DNA of 64,000 nt. Source: Frigidibacter sp. ROC022. GTDB taxonomy: Bacteria > Pseudomonadota > Alphaproteobacteria > Rhodobacterales > Rhodobacteraceae. The stretch is from the NCBI RefSeq assembly GCF_024723735.1, contig NZ_JANQDU010000001.1:1302001-1366000 (forward strand), in the 5' to 3' direction. Shown piece after piece: positions 18,522-26,392 of the stretch (positions are counted from its first letter, which is position 1; each line of letters opens with the position of its first letter). The notes beneath the pieces were generated by a model. The model made no database searches. It was not told the DNA's origin and saw nothing but the letters and a program-made list of their open reading frames with translations. Made by a program: the position numbers and the translations under genes.

Positions 18522-19241
18522 CTATGGCGTTGCCGAGGAACCGGACCCGTTCCGGCCGTTCGTCTTGCCGCTGGGGTAGACGAGACCCGCCGAGATGATC
18601 AGCTTGGCCGCATCCTCGACGCTCATGTCCAGATATTGTACATCCTTTTCAGGGACATAGAGCAAGAATCCCGAAGTCGGGTTCGGTGTGGTCGGCAGGA
18701 AGACCGACAGCAGCTTGCCGTCTCCGGGTGTCTTCTCCACCAATTCTCCCTTGGCTTCGGTCGAGATGAAACAGATCGCCCAGATGCCCTTGCGCGGATA
18801 TTCGATCAGGCAGGCCTTCTCGAACGAACTCTCTGACTGGGCGAAGACGGTCTCGGTGATCTGTTTGAGACCGTTGTAGATCGACCGCACCACCGGCATC
18901 CGGTCGACCAGCCGTTCGCCCCAGTGCAGGAATGACCGACCGATCAGCCCCTTGGCCATCCAGCCGACCAGCACGGTGAAGACCAGGAAGATGATGACCC
19001 CGAAGCCGCGGAAGTTCAGCGGGAACGAGGGGAAATAGTCGCGAATCAGCACGTCGGGCTGGAACCGCATCGGCACGAAGGGCAGCACCCAGCCGTCGAT
19101 CCAGCCGACAACCTTCCAGATCAGCCAGATGGTCAGCCCGATCGGGGCGATCACCACAAGTCCGGTCAGGAAGTTGGCCCTCAACCCGCCCAGGAACGAG
19201 CGGCGGCGGGGGGACGGCTGATGGATCGGTGGTTGCGACAT
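18522..19241 (-). CDS. DUF502-family inner membrane protein
   Basis: A 239-residue protein starting at ATG 19241 (MSQPPIHQPSPRRRSF). Two membrane helices are visible, LTGLVVIAPIGLTIWLIWKVVGWIDG (about 28-53) and GFGVIIFLVFTVLVGWMAKG (about 79-99). They are followed by the soluble C-domain with MPVVRSIYNGLKQITETV and VFLPTTPNPTSGFLLYVPEKDVQYLDMSVEDAAKLIISAG, both diagnostic for DUF502. The family occurs across bacteria and plants (COV proteins) with unknown molecular role. It stands alone on the minus strand. Confidence 0.9.
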   Translation of the reverse strand: MSQPPIHQPSPRRRSFLGGLRANFLTGLVVIAPIGLTIWLIWKVVGWIDGWVLPFVPMRFQPDVLIRDYFPSFPLNFRGFGVIIFLVFTVLVGWMAKGLIGRSFLHWGERLVDRMPVVRSIYNGLKQITETVFAQSESSFEKACLIEYPRKGIWAICFISTEAKGELVEKTPGDGKLLSVFLPTTPNPTSGFLLYVPEKDVQYLDMSVEDAAKLIISAGLVYPSGKTNGRNGSGSSATP

Positions 19242-19324
19242 CAAGGACCCGGCTGTCAGGCGCAATTCGGCGCCAGGGGGTAATCTATGGCGAGTGCTGC
19301 GGCTGCACAATGGCCCCTTGCGCT

Positions 19325-20224
19325 TTAGGCCGCCGCAATCCGCGCCGCGAGCCGGGCATTGTTCAGGACCAGAGCGATATTGGCTTCGAGCGAGGCCCCG
19401 TCGCTCAGTTCGAATATCCTTTGCAGCAAGAAGGGCGTCACCGCCTTCTGGCCGATTCCCCGGCTTTCGGCCTCGGCCAGGGCGGCCTCGATCCAGGGGC
19501 CGATCACATTTTGCGGAATTTCCGACTCGGGCGGGATCGGGTTGGCGACAAGCTGGCCGCCGGGAAGCCCCAGGGCGGCGCGCTGCCGGGCAGCGGCGGC
19601 GATCCCGGCCGGATCATCGATTCGCAGCGGCGCCTGCAGGCCCGAGTCGCGCGACCAGAAGGCGGGCAGTTCATCCTGCCCGACCGCGATGACCGGCACG
19701 CCCAGGGTCTCGAGCACTTCCAGTGTCTTCGGCAGGTCGAGAATCGCCTTCGCCCCGGCGCAGACCACTGTCACCGGGGTCTGGGCCAGTTCCTGCAGAT
19801 CGGCGGAGATGTCGAAGCTCAGCTCGGCGCCACGGTGCACGCCGCCGATTCCGCCGGTGGCAAAGACCGCGATCCCGGCCTGATGTGCGGCGATCATCGT
19901 CGCGGCAACCGTGGTTGCGCCGGTCTGGCCCCGGGCCATGGCCACCGCGAGGTCGGCGCGCGACAGCTTGGCGACCTCCCTGGCCTGTGCCAGCGATTCG
20001 AGCTGCGCCCCGGTCAGCCCGACATGCAGGCGTCCCTCCAGCACCGCGATCGTGGCCGGGACCGCTCCGGCGCCGCGAACCTCGTCCTCGACCGCCTTCG
20101 CGGTTTCCAGGTTTCGCGGCCAGGGCATGCCGTGGGTGATGATCGTCGACTCGAGCGCCACCAACGGGCGGTTCCGGGAGCGTGCCTCGGCGACCTCGGG
20201 GGACAGGGTGACGGGTGCAGTCAT
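19325..20224 (-). CDS. psuG: Pseudouridine-5'-phosphate glycosidase
   Basis: A 299-residue enzyme cleaving pseudouridine 5'-phosphate to uracil and ribose 5-phosphate. The N-terminal VALESTIITHGMPWPRNLETA, GVPATIAVLEGRLHVGL, the catalytic-lysine region KLSRADLAVAMARGQTGATTVAATMIAAHQAGI and FATGGIGGVHRGAE are the recognised PsuG blocks. It starts seven bases after the kinase gene on the same strand, so kinase and glycosidase form a two-gene pseudouridine catabolism operon. Confidence 0.95.
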   Translation of the reverse strand: MTAPVTLSPEVAEARSRNRPLVALESTIITHGMPWPRNLETAKAVEDEVRGAGAVPATIAVLEGRLHVGLTGAQLESLAQAREVAKLSRADLAVAMARGQTGATTVAATMIAAHQAGIAVFATGGIGGVHRGAELSFDISADLQELAQTPVTVVCAGAKAILDLPKTLEVLETLGVPVIAVGQDELPAFWSRDSGLQAPLRIDDPAGIAAAARQRAALGLPGGQLVANPIPPESEIPQNVIGPWIEAALAEAESRGIGQKAVTPFLLQRIFELSDGASLEANIALVLNNARLAARIAAA

Positions 20225-20231
20225 TTCGGCC

Positions 20232-21170
20232 TCATGAAGGTTGTCCGCCGGATACGAAGGCCGCGGCGGCGGCCAGCGCGGCCTGCAGCGCCGCCTCGCG
20301 GGTTTCGCCCCTGCGTTCGGCGAAGAGATGCGCCGCCATGAAAGTGTCGCCGGCGCCGGTGATCCTTGTCACCAGTACCGGCGGCGGTTCGGCCTGGCGC
20401 AGGGCTCCGGGTTCGGCCTCGGCGGCGGTGCGGGCACCATCGGTGACCAGCACCCTCCGGGCGCCCTGCGCCACAAGGCCGGCGGCGGCCTCGGGCGCGT
20501 TGTCGAAGCTGCGATGGGCCAGCAACCCGGCTTCGTGCAGATTGACATAGAGAACCGCCTTCGGGTGTTGAAGCAGCGGCAGCAGGCGCTCGGCCTTGCC
20601 GGGCGAGGCGGGCGCGATGCGGAGATCGGCACAGGCAAAGGCCGGGTCGGCGGCGATGTCGGCCAGCAGCGAGGCGGTCAGATTGCCGTCCAGCGCGATG
20701 GTGCCGGGGTAGGGCGCGGCGGCATCACCCAGCCGCCCGTCATGCAGCGGCGCGAGGATCTTCGGCCCCGCCGCCTCCAGCGAATGCGCGTCGGCAATCG
20801 CCGCGACCAGCCCGTTGCCGCCCTCGATCGCCATGTAGACATCGGTCGGCAGGTCGTCGGACCGGTAGAGATATCGGGTGTCGAGCCCGAGCCTTGCCGC
20901 CTCGGCCTCCAGTTCGTTGCCCTCGGCATCGCGGCCCAGCGAGGACAGCAGGGCGGGGCGCAGGCCGAAGCGGCGCAGGGTCATGGCGATGTTCATCGCC
21001 ACCCCGCCCGGCACCCGGGCAATCCGCCCCGGCACATCCGATCCCAGCTTGAGATGCGAGGGCGACCGGCCGATCACGTCCCAGAGCACCGAACCGATGC
21101 AGAGCACGTCCGGTGCCGGCGCGTCGGCAAGCGGCTCTGCGGCGGCGGCTGAGGTTGGAACGGGGCTCAT
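20232..21170 (-). CDS. psuK: PfkB-family sugar kinase, probable pseudouridine kinase
   Basis: A 312-residue ribokinase-type kinase. VLCIGSVLWDVIGRSPSHLKLGSDVPGRIARVPGGVAMNIAMTLRRFG is the substrate-binding start and VTRITGAGDTFMAAHLFAE holds the GAGD anion hole with the catalytic aspartate. Because it directly precedes psuG (7-base gap), its substrate is most likely pseudouridine, giving the 5'-phosphate that PsuG cleaves. The start region contains an Ala/Pro-rich leader of about 25 residues before the kinase fold, so a slightly downstream start cannot be excluded. Confidence 0.85.
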   Translation of the reverse strand: MSPVPTSAAAAEPLADAPAPDVLCIGSVLWDVIGRSPSHLKLGSDVPGRIARVPGGVAMNIAMTLRRFGLRPALLSSLGRDAEGNELEAEAARLGLDTRYLYRSDDLPTDVYMAIEGGNGLVAAIADAHSLEAAGPKILAPLHDGRLGDAAAPYPGTIALDGNLTASLLADIAADPAFACADLRIAPASPGKAERLLPLLQHPKAVLYVNLHEAGLLAHRSFDNAPEAAAGLVAQGARRVLVTDGARTAAEAEPGALRQAEPPPVLVTRITGAGDTFMAAHLFAERRGETREAALQAALAAAAAFVSGGQPS

Positions 21171-21235
21171 GCCCCTTCATGGCCAATGCCGGGCCCCGCC
21201 GCAAGTCGGGCCGGGGCACAGCGGCCCTGCGAGGC

Positions 21236-21841
21236 TCAGGCCGGAGAGAAGGCCAGCGACAGTCCCGCCTTGCTTTCGCTGCGCTTCAGTTGCAGCCCGA
21301 TATCGCCGGCCCAGATCGGGGCCAGGGCAAAATGCAGGTCGGCGGGGGCCAGGTCGTGAATCCGATGCGGGTCGTCGAAGACCGACCACAGGCCGTCGAG
21401 ATCGCGGAACTTCGTCGAGTCGGCGCTCAGCAGCCAGGCGCCGTCGCGCTCCGAAACGGTGATCCGCCCGCCCCAGGGCAGGGCGCTTTCCAGGCATTGC
21501 AGGCAGAGAAAGGCCAGCTTGACCAGGGGGCGCTCGACCGTGCCTTCGACCTGCCAGAGGATGGTCTGACGTCCGTCCTTGGCCAGGGCGCCGAGAATGT
21601 CGATGATCTCGGGCCGGGCGAGGCTCTGGCCCCAGGCGGCGGCGCCGAAGGCGATCCGGTAGAACCTTATCCTTGCATTGGCATTGGTGACGCTCTCGGC
21701 AATGAGCGATATCTCGGGCCCGGCGACCACGCCCGACATCGACAGAAGCTCGACCCCGTTGCCGATCGCCCCCAAAGGGCTGATAAGGTCATGGCAGATA
21801 CGCGAACCGAGCAGCGAGGTCAGGATGACGGTTCTATTCAT
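21236..21841 (-). CDS. chpT: Histidine phosphotransferase ChpT
   Basis: A 201-residue member of the ChpT family, the phosphorelay protein that passes phosphate from CckA to CtrA and CpdR in alphaproteobacteria. The dimerisation/histidine helix reads SLLGSRICHDLISPLGAIGNGVELL, where the His in CHDLISP is the phosphorylated residue. The C-terminal half has the degenerate ATPase-like fold with LALQCLES- and WGGRITVSERDGAW-type segments. The start is ATG 21841. It is divergent from a DUF3553 gene with only 27 bases between the chosen starts. It controls cell cycle or motility genes in this group through CtrA. Confidence 0.9.
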   Translation of the reverse strand: MNRTVILTSLLGSRICHDLISPLGAIGNGVELLSMSGVVAGPEISLIAESVTNANARIRFYRIAFGAAAWGQSLARPEIIDILGALAKDGRQTILWQVEGTVERPLVKLAFLCLQCLESALPWGGRITVSERDGAWLLSADSTKFRDLDGLWSVFDDPHRIHDLAPADLHFALAPIWAGDIGLQLKRSESKAGLSLAFSPA

Positions 21842-21868
21842 GCCGACGCCTCCGGGCAGGTCCTCCGC

Positions 21869-22042
21869 GTGAGCGCCTTGTTCCAGCCCGGAATGCTCGT
21901 CCGCCATCCCGAGCGCCCCGATTGGGGGCTGGGCCAGATCCAGTCGGTCATTGGCAACCGCATCACCGTGACGTTCGAGGAGGCCGGAAAGGTCGTGATC
22001 GATTCCCGAAGAGTCGCGCTGGCCTTGGTCTTCATGCCCTGA
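21869..22042 (+). CDS. DUF3553-domain small protein
   Basis: A 57-residue protein (start GTG 21869) of the form SALFQPGMLVRHPERPDWGLGQIQSVIGNRITVTFEEAGKVVIDSRRVALALVF. The V-R-H-P-x-x-x-D-W-G-L-G-Q-V-Q-S core is the DUF3553 signature, resembling the CarD/UvrD C-terminal Tudor-like module. An in-frame ATG at 21791 would add 26 residues but would run antisense into chpT and add no conserved sequence, so I prefer the GTG. Such orphan modules are common beside chpT in Rhodobacterales, as I recall. Its function is unknown; nucleic-acid or RNA polymerase contact is an inference from the fold. Confidence 0.8.
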   Translation: MSALFQPGMLVRHPERPDWGLGQIQSVIGNRITVTFEEAGKVVIDSRRVALALVFMP

Positions 22043-22140
22043 TTCCCGTGCTGGCTTGGCCAAAGGCATCTCATTCAACCCCCGCTTGTGTCAAACCCCG
22101 GGCAATCGAGCGCCCGGATTGCATCATTCGCCCGATCCCC

Positions 22141-22155
22141 TTAAATCCGCGTTAA
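22141..22155 (+). promoter_or_regulatory. CtrA-box-like site upstream of olsB
   Basis: TTAA (22141-22144), seven bases, TTAA (22152-22155) followed by C: an exact TTAA-N7-TTAAC full CtrA site, ending 19 bases before the olsB start codon. Confidence 0.5.
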
Positions 22156-22174
22156 CCGCGACACCCGAGGCCTG

Positions 22175-22942
22175 ATGGACATCCCTGCCGCCCGTTTCGA
22201 AACAAGACTGGCGCGCGATGCCTCCGACATCGCCGCCGCGCAGCGCTTGCGGTACCGGGTTTTCGTGGCCGAACTGGGCGGCGGCGGTCCGGGGGTGGAC
22301 CATGCGCGGGGGCTCGAGACCGACGCCTTCGATCCCTATTGCGAGCATCTGCTGCTGTTCGACCGGGCCCGCGACGGCGATCAGGTGGTCGGGGTCTACC
22401 GTCTGCTGGACGGGCCGGGCGCGGCGCGGGTCGGGCATTTCTATTCGGAAGGCGAATACGACCTGACGCCGCTGAAGCGCTCGGGTCGACGCTTGCTGGA
22501 ACTGGGCCGCTCGTGCCTCGACAAGCGCTATCGCGGCGGCGCCGGGATGATGCATCTGTGGATGGCGCTGGCCGATGTGGTGCAGCAGCGCGGCATCGAG
22601 ATCCTGTTCGGGGTGGCCAGTTTCCACGGCACCGACGTCGCGGCGATGGCCGAACCGCTGGCCCAGCTGCGCCAGGCGCATCTGGCGCCCGAGGAGATCC
22701 GGCCCAGATCGCTGGTCTATCAGTCGATGGACCTCTGGCCGCCGGAGAAGATCAACCGGACCCGGGCCATGCTGGCGGTGCCGGCGCTGATCAAGGCCTA
22801 TCTGCGACTGGGCGGTCATGTCGGGGACGGCGCCTTTGTCGACCATGCCTTCAACACGATCGACGTCTGCCTGGTGCTGGATACCGCGCGGATGACCGAA
22901 CGGCAGCGCACGCGCTATTCGCGCGGCCTGCACAACATCTAG
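22175..22942 (+). CDS. olsB: L-ornithine N-alpha-acyltransferase (ornithine lipid synthesis)
   Basis: A 255-residue GNAT-fold acyltransferase. FETRLARDASDIAAAQRLRYRVFVAELG, DAFDPYCEHLLLFD, GVYRLL, YSEGEYDLTPL and LELGRSCLDKRYRGGAGMMHLW are the OlsB signatures. It attaches a 3-hydroxyacyl chain from ACP to the alpha-amino group of ornithine, making lyso-ornithine lipid at the inner membrane. It is followed after 9 bases by the O-acyltransferase olsA, completing the pathway. A CtrA-box-like element lies just upstream. Confidence 0.93.
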   Translation: MDIPAARFETRLARDASDIAAAQRLRYRVFVAELGGGGPGVDHARGLETDAFDPYCEHLLLFDRARDGDQVVGVYRLLDGPGAARVGHFYSEGEYDLTPLKRSGRRLLELGRSCLDKRYRGGAGMMHLWMALADVVQQRGIEILFGVASFHGTDVAAMAEPLAQLRQAHLAPEEIRPRSLVYQSMDLWPPEKINRTRAMLAVPALIKAYLRLGGHVGDGAFVDHAFNTIDVCLVLDTARMTERQRTRYSRGLHNI

Positions 22943-22951
22943 CGGCCCGCC

Positions 22952-23779
22952 TTGGCGACCTGGTATTCCGAAACCCCGCCGCCCGAACCGCGCGCCTATG
23001 GACTGGCAGGCTGGCTGCGGATCGTGGTTCGGGGGCTGGCGATCCTGCTGGTTCTGCTGGTCGGGCTGGCCTGCCTGCTGGCGCTGCGGCTTGTCGAGGC
23101 CCCGTTGCATGCGCCGCGCCGTCCCTGGACACCCCATATCACCCAGACCGTCTGCCGTATCGTGCTGCGCCTGATCGGGTTGCGCCGTACCGTTCAGGGC
23201 CGGCCCGCGGCCGAGGCCCGCGTCGTCGTCGCCAACCATGTGTCATGGCTGGATATCTTCGCCCTGAACGCGACCCAGAGAGTTGTCTTCGTCGCCAAGT
23301 CCGAGGTCCGGGGCTGGGCCGGGATCGGCTGGCTGGCGCGGGCCACCGGCACGCTCTTCGTGCGCCGCGACCGGCGCGAGGCGCCGCAGCAGCAGGCCGC
23401 ATTGCGCGAGCGGATCGCGGCTGGCCAGCCGGTGCTGATGTTCCCCGAAGGCACCTCGACCGACGGGTTCCGGGTGCTGCCCTTCAAGACCACGCTGTTT
23501 GCTCCGCTGGCGGGGCAGGCGAGGTTGGAGGTGCAGGCTGTCTCGGTGGTCTGGACGGCGCCCGGGGGGGCCGATCCGCGCTTCTATGGCTGGTGGGGGG
23601 ACATGGACTTCGGCAGCCACATGCTGACGGTTCTGGCAGCACCGCGGCAGGGCGGCGTCACGCTGCGCTATCATCCCCCGGTCGATGCGGGCGGGTTCCC
23701 GGACCGCAAGGCGCTGGCCCTGCACCTGGAACGCCAGACCCGCGAGGGTCAGTGGCTGGCCGAGGGACGCAGCAGCTAG
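22952..23779 (+). CDS. olsA: Lyso-ornithine lipid O-acyltransferase
   Basis: A 275-residue PlsC-family acyltransferase starting at TTG 22952. One N-terminal membrane helix (about residues 25-52) precedes the catalytic NHVSWLD (NHxxxxD) motif and the FPEGTSTDG (EGT) block. Paired with olsB it should acylate the 3-hydroxyl of lyso-ornithine lipid; Rhodobacterales OlsA can also have phosphatidic acid synthase activity. The 3' end overlaps the convergent thiE-like gene by 4 bases. Confidence 0.9.
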   Translation: MATWYSETPPPEPRAYGLAGWLRIVVRGLAILLVLLVGLACLLALRLVEAPLHAPRRPWTPHITQTVCRIVLRLIGLRRTVQGRPAAEARVVVANHVSWLDIFALNATQRVVFVAKSEVRGWAGIGWLARATGTLFVRRDRREAPQQQAALRERIAAGQPVLMFPEGTSTDGFRVLPFKTTLFAPLAGQARLEVQAVSVVWTAPGGADPRFYGWWGDMDFGSHMLTVLAAPRQGGVTLRYHPPVDAGGFPDRKALALHLERQTREGQWLAEGRSS

Positions 23780-24393
23780 TAGAGCGCGACCAGCCGGTTG
23801 AGGGCCGCCGCAGGGTCGTCCTCGGACCAGATCTCGTCACCGAAGCCGAGGAAATCGCAGGCCTCCGCCAGCGCCGGGAGCAGTTCCGGGGTCAAGCCGC
23901 CTTCGGCCACGACCGGTATCTCGATCATCTCGGACCACCACTGGAACAGCTCCAGCGGTGCTGTGGTGCCATCGCCCAATGCGCCCGAGACCGGCCCGAA
24001 GGAGACGTAGTCGGCTCCGGCTTCGGCCACCGTCAGCCCGTCGTGGCGCGAGGCGGCACAGAAGGCGCCGACGATCGCGTCATCGCCCAGTTCCGCACGG
24101 GCGGCGCGATAGCCGCGCCCGGCCTCGGTCAGATGCACGCCGTCGAGCCCCAGCCGTGCCGCCAGCAGGACATGCCGCTCGATCACCAGCGCCACGTCGC
24201 GGGCATGGGCGACCTCGCGCAGCGCATCGGCGGCGCGCGACAGCTCGTCCTCGTCCCGGGTCGCCAGCGCCAGGCGCAGGCAGGCCACCGGCTGCGCGTC
24301 CAGCACCGCGGCCAGCTGGTCGGGGAAGCTGCCGGGATCGAAGACCGGCGGGGTGATCAGGTAGAGTTGCGGGCGCTGCTGATCTGTGTCCAT
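23776..24393 (-). CDS. Thiamine phosphate synthase-like protein (divergent ThiE)
   Basis: A 205-residue TIM barrel of the ThiE/TenI family: LYLITPPVFDPGSF at the first strand, GLDGVHLTEAGRGYRAARAELG, GADYVSFGPVSG and VPVVAEGGLTPELL. The usual active-site loop after GPVF, containing T-x-T-K, is replaced here by SGALGDGTTAPLELFQWW, and the phosphate-binding GI-x-x-x-N end by GFGDEIW. Canonical thiamine phosphate synthesis is therefore doubtful, although this form is annotated ThiE in related genomes. I find no TPP riboswitch upstream. Confidence 0.65.
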   Translation of the reverse strand: MDTDQQRPQLYLITPPVFDPGSFPDQLAAVLDAQPVACLRLALATRDEDELSRAADALREVAHARDVALVIERHVLLAARLGLDGVHLTEAGRGYRAARAELGDDAIVGAFCAASRHDGLTVAEAGADYVSFGPVSGALGDGTTAPLELFQWWSEMIEIPVVAEGGLTPELLPALAEACDFLGFGDEIWSEDDPAAALNRLVALY

Positions 24394-24570
24394 GGCAAGT
24401 CCTTCGGGCAGGCGGGATGATCCCGGGGCGTCGGATCCCCGGCGGGTCCGGCGGGCGGTTGCCGGCGCTTGTCCGTTACCGCCCGCCGGCCGTTCCTAGC
24501 GGCAAATTCTGGCTTTGGCTATCTCTGCAATGCCCTTGTCGCGGCCATGCCTGACGGGGACTTCGCGGTG

Positions 24571-24900
24571 CTACTTGGGCGCGAGCGTCCGGACATATCC
24601 CAATGCGATCTCCATCAGCTGCCGACGCCGCCGGTCGTCTGCCAGGACGCTCCCGCTGGCCTCGACGATCCCCTCCATCCGGCGTCCGGACATGGTCATC
24701 GGCGATGCCCCTTCGATCTGCAGCGCCGCGGGTTCGTTCGGCTTTCCGACCCTGAACATCCCGTCGTTCCGGCGCAGCGCACAGACAAGATGGCCGTTCA
24801 GCAGGAATGCCAGCCCCCCGAACATCTGTCCTTCGCTCAGGCCATCCAGTGCGGCGAGATCCGACCGCAGTAGTGCGAGAAGTTGATCTCTGGTAGGCAT
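24571..24900 (-). CDS. TfoX/Sxy N-terminal-domain protein
   Basis: A 109-residue single-domain protein. LSEGQMFGGLAFLLNGHLVCALRRNDGMFRVGKPNEPAAL is the TfoX/Sxy N-terminal fold (M-F-G-G-x-x-x-x-x-x-G motif). Full TfoX regulators of competence also have a C-terminal helix-hairpin-helix domain, absent here. Short versions are widespread in alphaproteobacteria and of unknown role. It is divergent from trmJ with an 81-base gap. Confidence 0.85.
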   Translation of the reverse strand: MPTRDQLLALLRSDLAALDGLSEGQMFGGLAFLLNGHLVCALRRNDGMFRVGKPNEPAALQIEGASPMTMSGRRMEGIVEASGSVLADDRRRRQLMEIALGYVRTLAPK

Positions 24901-24981
24901 TCAGTCCGGTTGTCTTTCGAGCGTATAAGCACTGACGCCGGGCCGAAGCCCGATCGCCCCTTTCTGGAACCTCTTCGTAAC

Positions 24982-25749
24982 ATGCAAAATATGAATAAAA
25001 AGCAAAGCAATGAACCTGCGGTTGCAGAGCCGGTCTTCGTCCTGGTCCGCCCGCAGATGGGCGAGAACATCGGCGCGGCGGCCCGGGCGATGTGGAACTT
25101 CGGGCTCGACCGGATGCGGCTGGTCGCCCCGCGCGACGGCTGGCCCAACCCGCGTGCGGTCGCGCTGGCCTCGGGGGCGGGGCGGTTGCTGGATCATGCC
25201 GGGGTGTTCGCCTCGACGGCCGAGGCGGTGGCCGATTGCAGCCATGTCTTTGCCACCACCGCGCGCAATCGCGGGTTGACCAAGCCGGTGATGACTCCGG
25301 AACACGCAATGGCCAGGGCCCGCGCCCTGAGGGCGGAGGGTCAGCGGGTCGCGGTGCTGTTCGGGCCGGAACGGACCGGGCTGGAAAAAGATGACGTGGC
25401 CCAGGCCAATGCCATCGTCACGGTGCCGGTGAATGCCGAGTTCTTCTCGCTCAACCTCGGCCAATGCGTTCTGCTGATGGCCTATGAGTTCGCCCGGCAG
25501 GGCAGCGAGATGCCGGCCGAGACGGTGGCCATGGCCGGGGCCGAATGGGCCAGCCATGTCGAGGTCGAGAAGCTGGGCGACCACTATGAAGAGCGGCTCG
25601 ACGCGGCCGGCTTCTTCTTTCCGCCCGAAAAGGCGGCCTCGATGAAGCTGAGCCTGCGCAACATGTGGAGCCGGATGCCCTTGACCCGCCCGGATGTGCA
25701 GACCCTGCACGGGATGCTGCGGCAGTTGCTGCGGAAACGGGACGAGTGA
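24982..25749 (+). CDS. SpoU-family RNA methyltransferase, TrmJ type
   Basis: A 255-residue SPOUT methyltransferase. FVLVRPQMGENIGAAARAMWNFGLDRMRLVAPRDGWPNPRA is the N-terminal SpoU block, VLFGPERTGL the motif 2 region, and VPVNAEFFSLNLGQCVLLMAYEF the knotted SAM-binding end. This matches TrmJ, which 2'-O-methylates position 32 of tRNAs. I chose ATG 24982 (MQNMNKKQSNEP); ATG 24991 is nearly as good. The leader is unusually AT-rich for the genome. A REP-like palindrome lies directly after the stop codon. Confidence 0.85.
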   Translation: MQNMNKKQSNEPAVAEPVFVLVRPQMGENIGAAARAMWNFGLDRMRLVAPRDGWPNPRAVALASGAGRLLDHAGVFASTAEAVADCSHVFATTARNRGLTKPVMTPEHAMARARALRAEGQRVAVLFGPERTGLEKDDVAQANAIVTVPVNAEFFSLNLGQCVLLMAYEFARQGSEMPAETVAMAGAEWASHVEVEKLGDHYEERLDAAGFFFPPEKAASMKLSLRNMWSRMPLTRPDVQTLHGMLRQLLRKRDE

Positions 25750-25751
25750 AC

Positions 25752-25783
25752 AAAAAAAGGTGCGTGCAAGCACGCACCCTACG
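25752..25783 (-). terminator. REP-like palindrome acting as intrinsic terminator of the DUF882 gene
   Basis: GGTGCGTGC (25759-25767) and GCACGCACC (25770-25778) are perfect complements around AA, followed on the minus strand by seven T residues (25758-25752). The unit, including the flanking CTACG, is the same as the arms of the composite element at 15160-15261. It lies 45 bases beyond the stop of the minus-strand gene. Confidence 0.75.
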
Positions 25784-25822
25784 GGTTTCCCGATCGAAGC
25801 TCTTGCCTGCCCGGACGCAGCC

Positions 25823-26392
25823 TCAGCTGCCCCAGGTGCGGACCGGGCCGCAATCCATGTGGACGAAGTTCGAACGCGAATACTTGCCGACCCCGCCGGC
25901 CGAACATGCGCAGGCAGCGGCGTAGATCTGGTTGACCGAACGCGACTTCAGCCGCAGGTCGTTGGCCTGACCCTTCATGTGCAGCGAGTTCTTCGCGACG
26001 CCCGACGAACGGGCCCGCAGCATGGCATTGGTCTTGGGCGACCGGTAGCCGGACAGCAGCATGTAGGGTTCCGAGACATCCATCAGCCGATGCGCGGCGG
26101 CGGTGATGTCGATGGTGCGGGCGTCGATGCCCATCAACTGGTCGGTGCGCCAGTCGCGCATGAAATAGGTGATCTCCTTCAGCGCGTCCTTGATGTATTC
26201 GCCCTCGACCCAATAGATCGTGTCGATCTTCTCGCCGGTGCGGCCCGAATACATGCTGATCCGGCGGATGTCGCCCGCGCCCCGCAGAAACCCGGCGGCT
26301 TTCGAGAAGGTGGGGGCTGCAACCGTAGCGGTTGCGGCAAAGACGCCAAGAAGGGTGCGCCGCGAAAGCTTCGCCGAGTCAAGCTGAGTCAT
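25823..26392 (-). CDS. Tat-exported DUF882 (YcbK-like) murein peptidase-family protein
   Basis: A 189-residue protein starting at ATG 26392. The N-terminus KLSRRTLLGVFAATATVAAPTFSKAA is a twin-arginine signal (SRRTLLG). The C-terminal DUF882 domain carries the M15-like zinc ligands: His and Asp in SLHMKGQANDLRL and the second His in SNFVHMDCG, plus YRSPKTNAMLR. The E. coli relative MepK/YcbK cleaves 3-3 peptide cross-links in the cell wall. Divergent to it is an L,D-transpeptidase, which makes that type of cross-link, so the pair may balance each other. Confidence 0.9.
   Translation of the reverse strand: MTQLDSAKLSRRTLLGVFAATATVAAPTFSKAAGFLRGAGDIRRISMYSGRTGEKIDTIYWVEGEYIKDALKEITYFMRDWRTDQLMGIDARTIDITAAAHRLMDVSEPYMLLSGYRSPKTNAMLRARSSGVAKNSLHMKGQANDLRLKSRSVNQIYAAACACSAGGVGKYSRSNFVHMDCGPVRTWGS

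Noticed and set aside
21791-22042. Longer DUF3553 protein starting at ATG 21791
   Set aside because: The added residues are antisense to the chpT start, are not conserved in my memory of the family and would force overlapping divergent genes; the GTG at 21869 gives the usual length.
24394-24570. TPP riboswitch upstream of the ThiE-like gene
   Set aside because: No CUGAGA or ACCUGAU-type THI-box elements are present on the minus strand in this leader.
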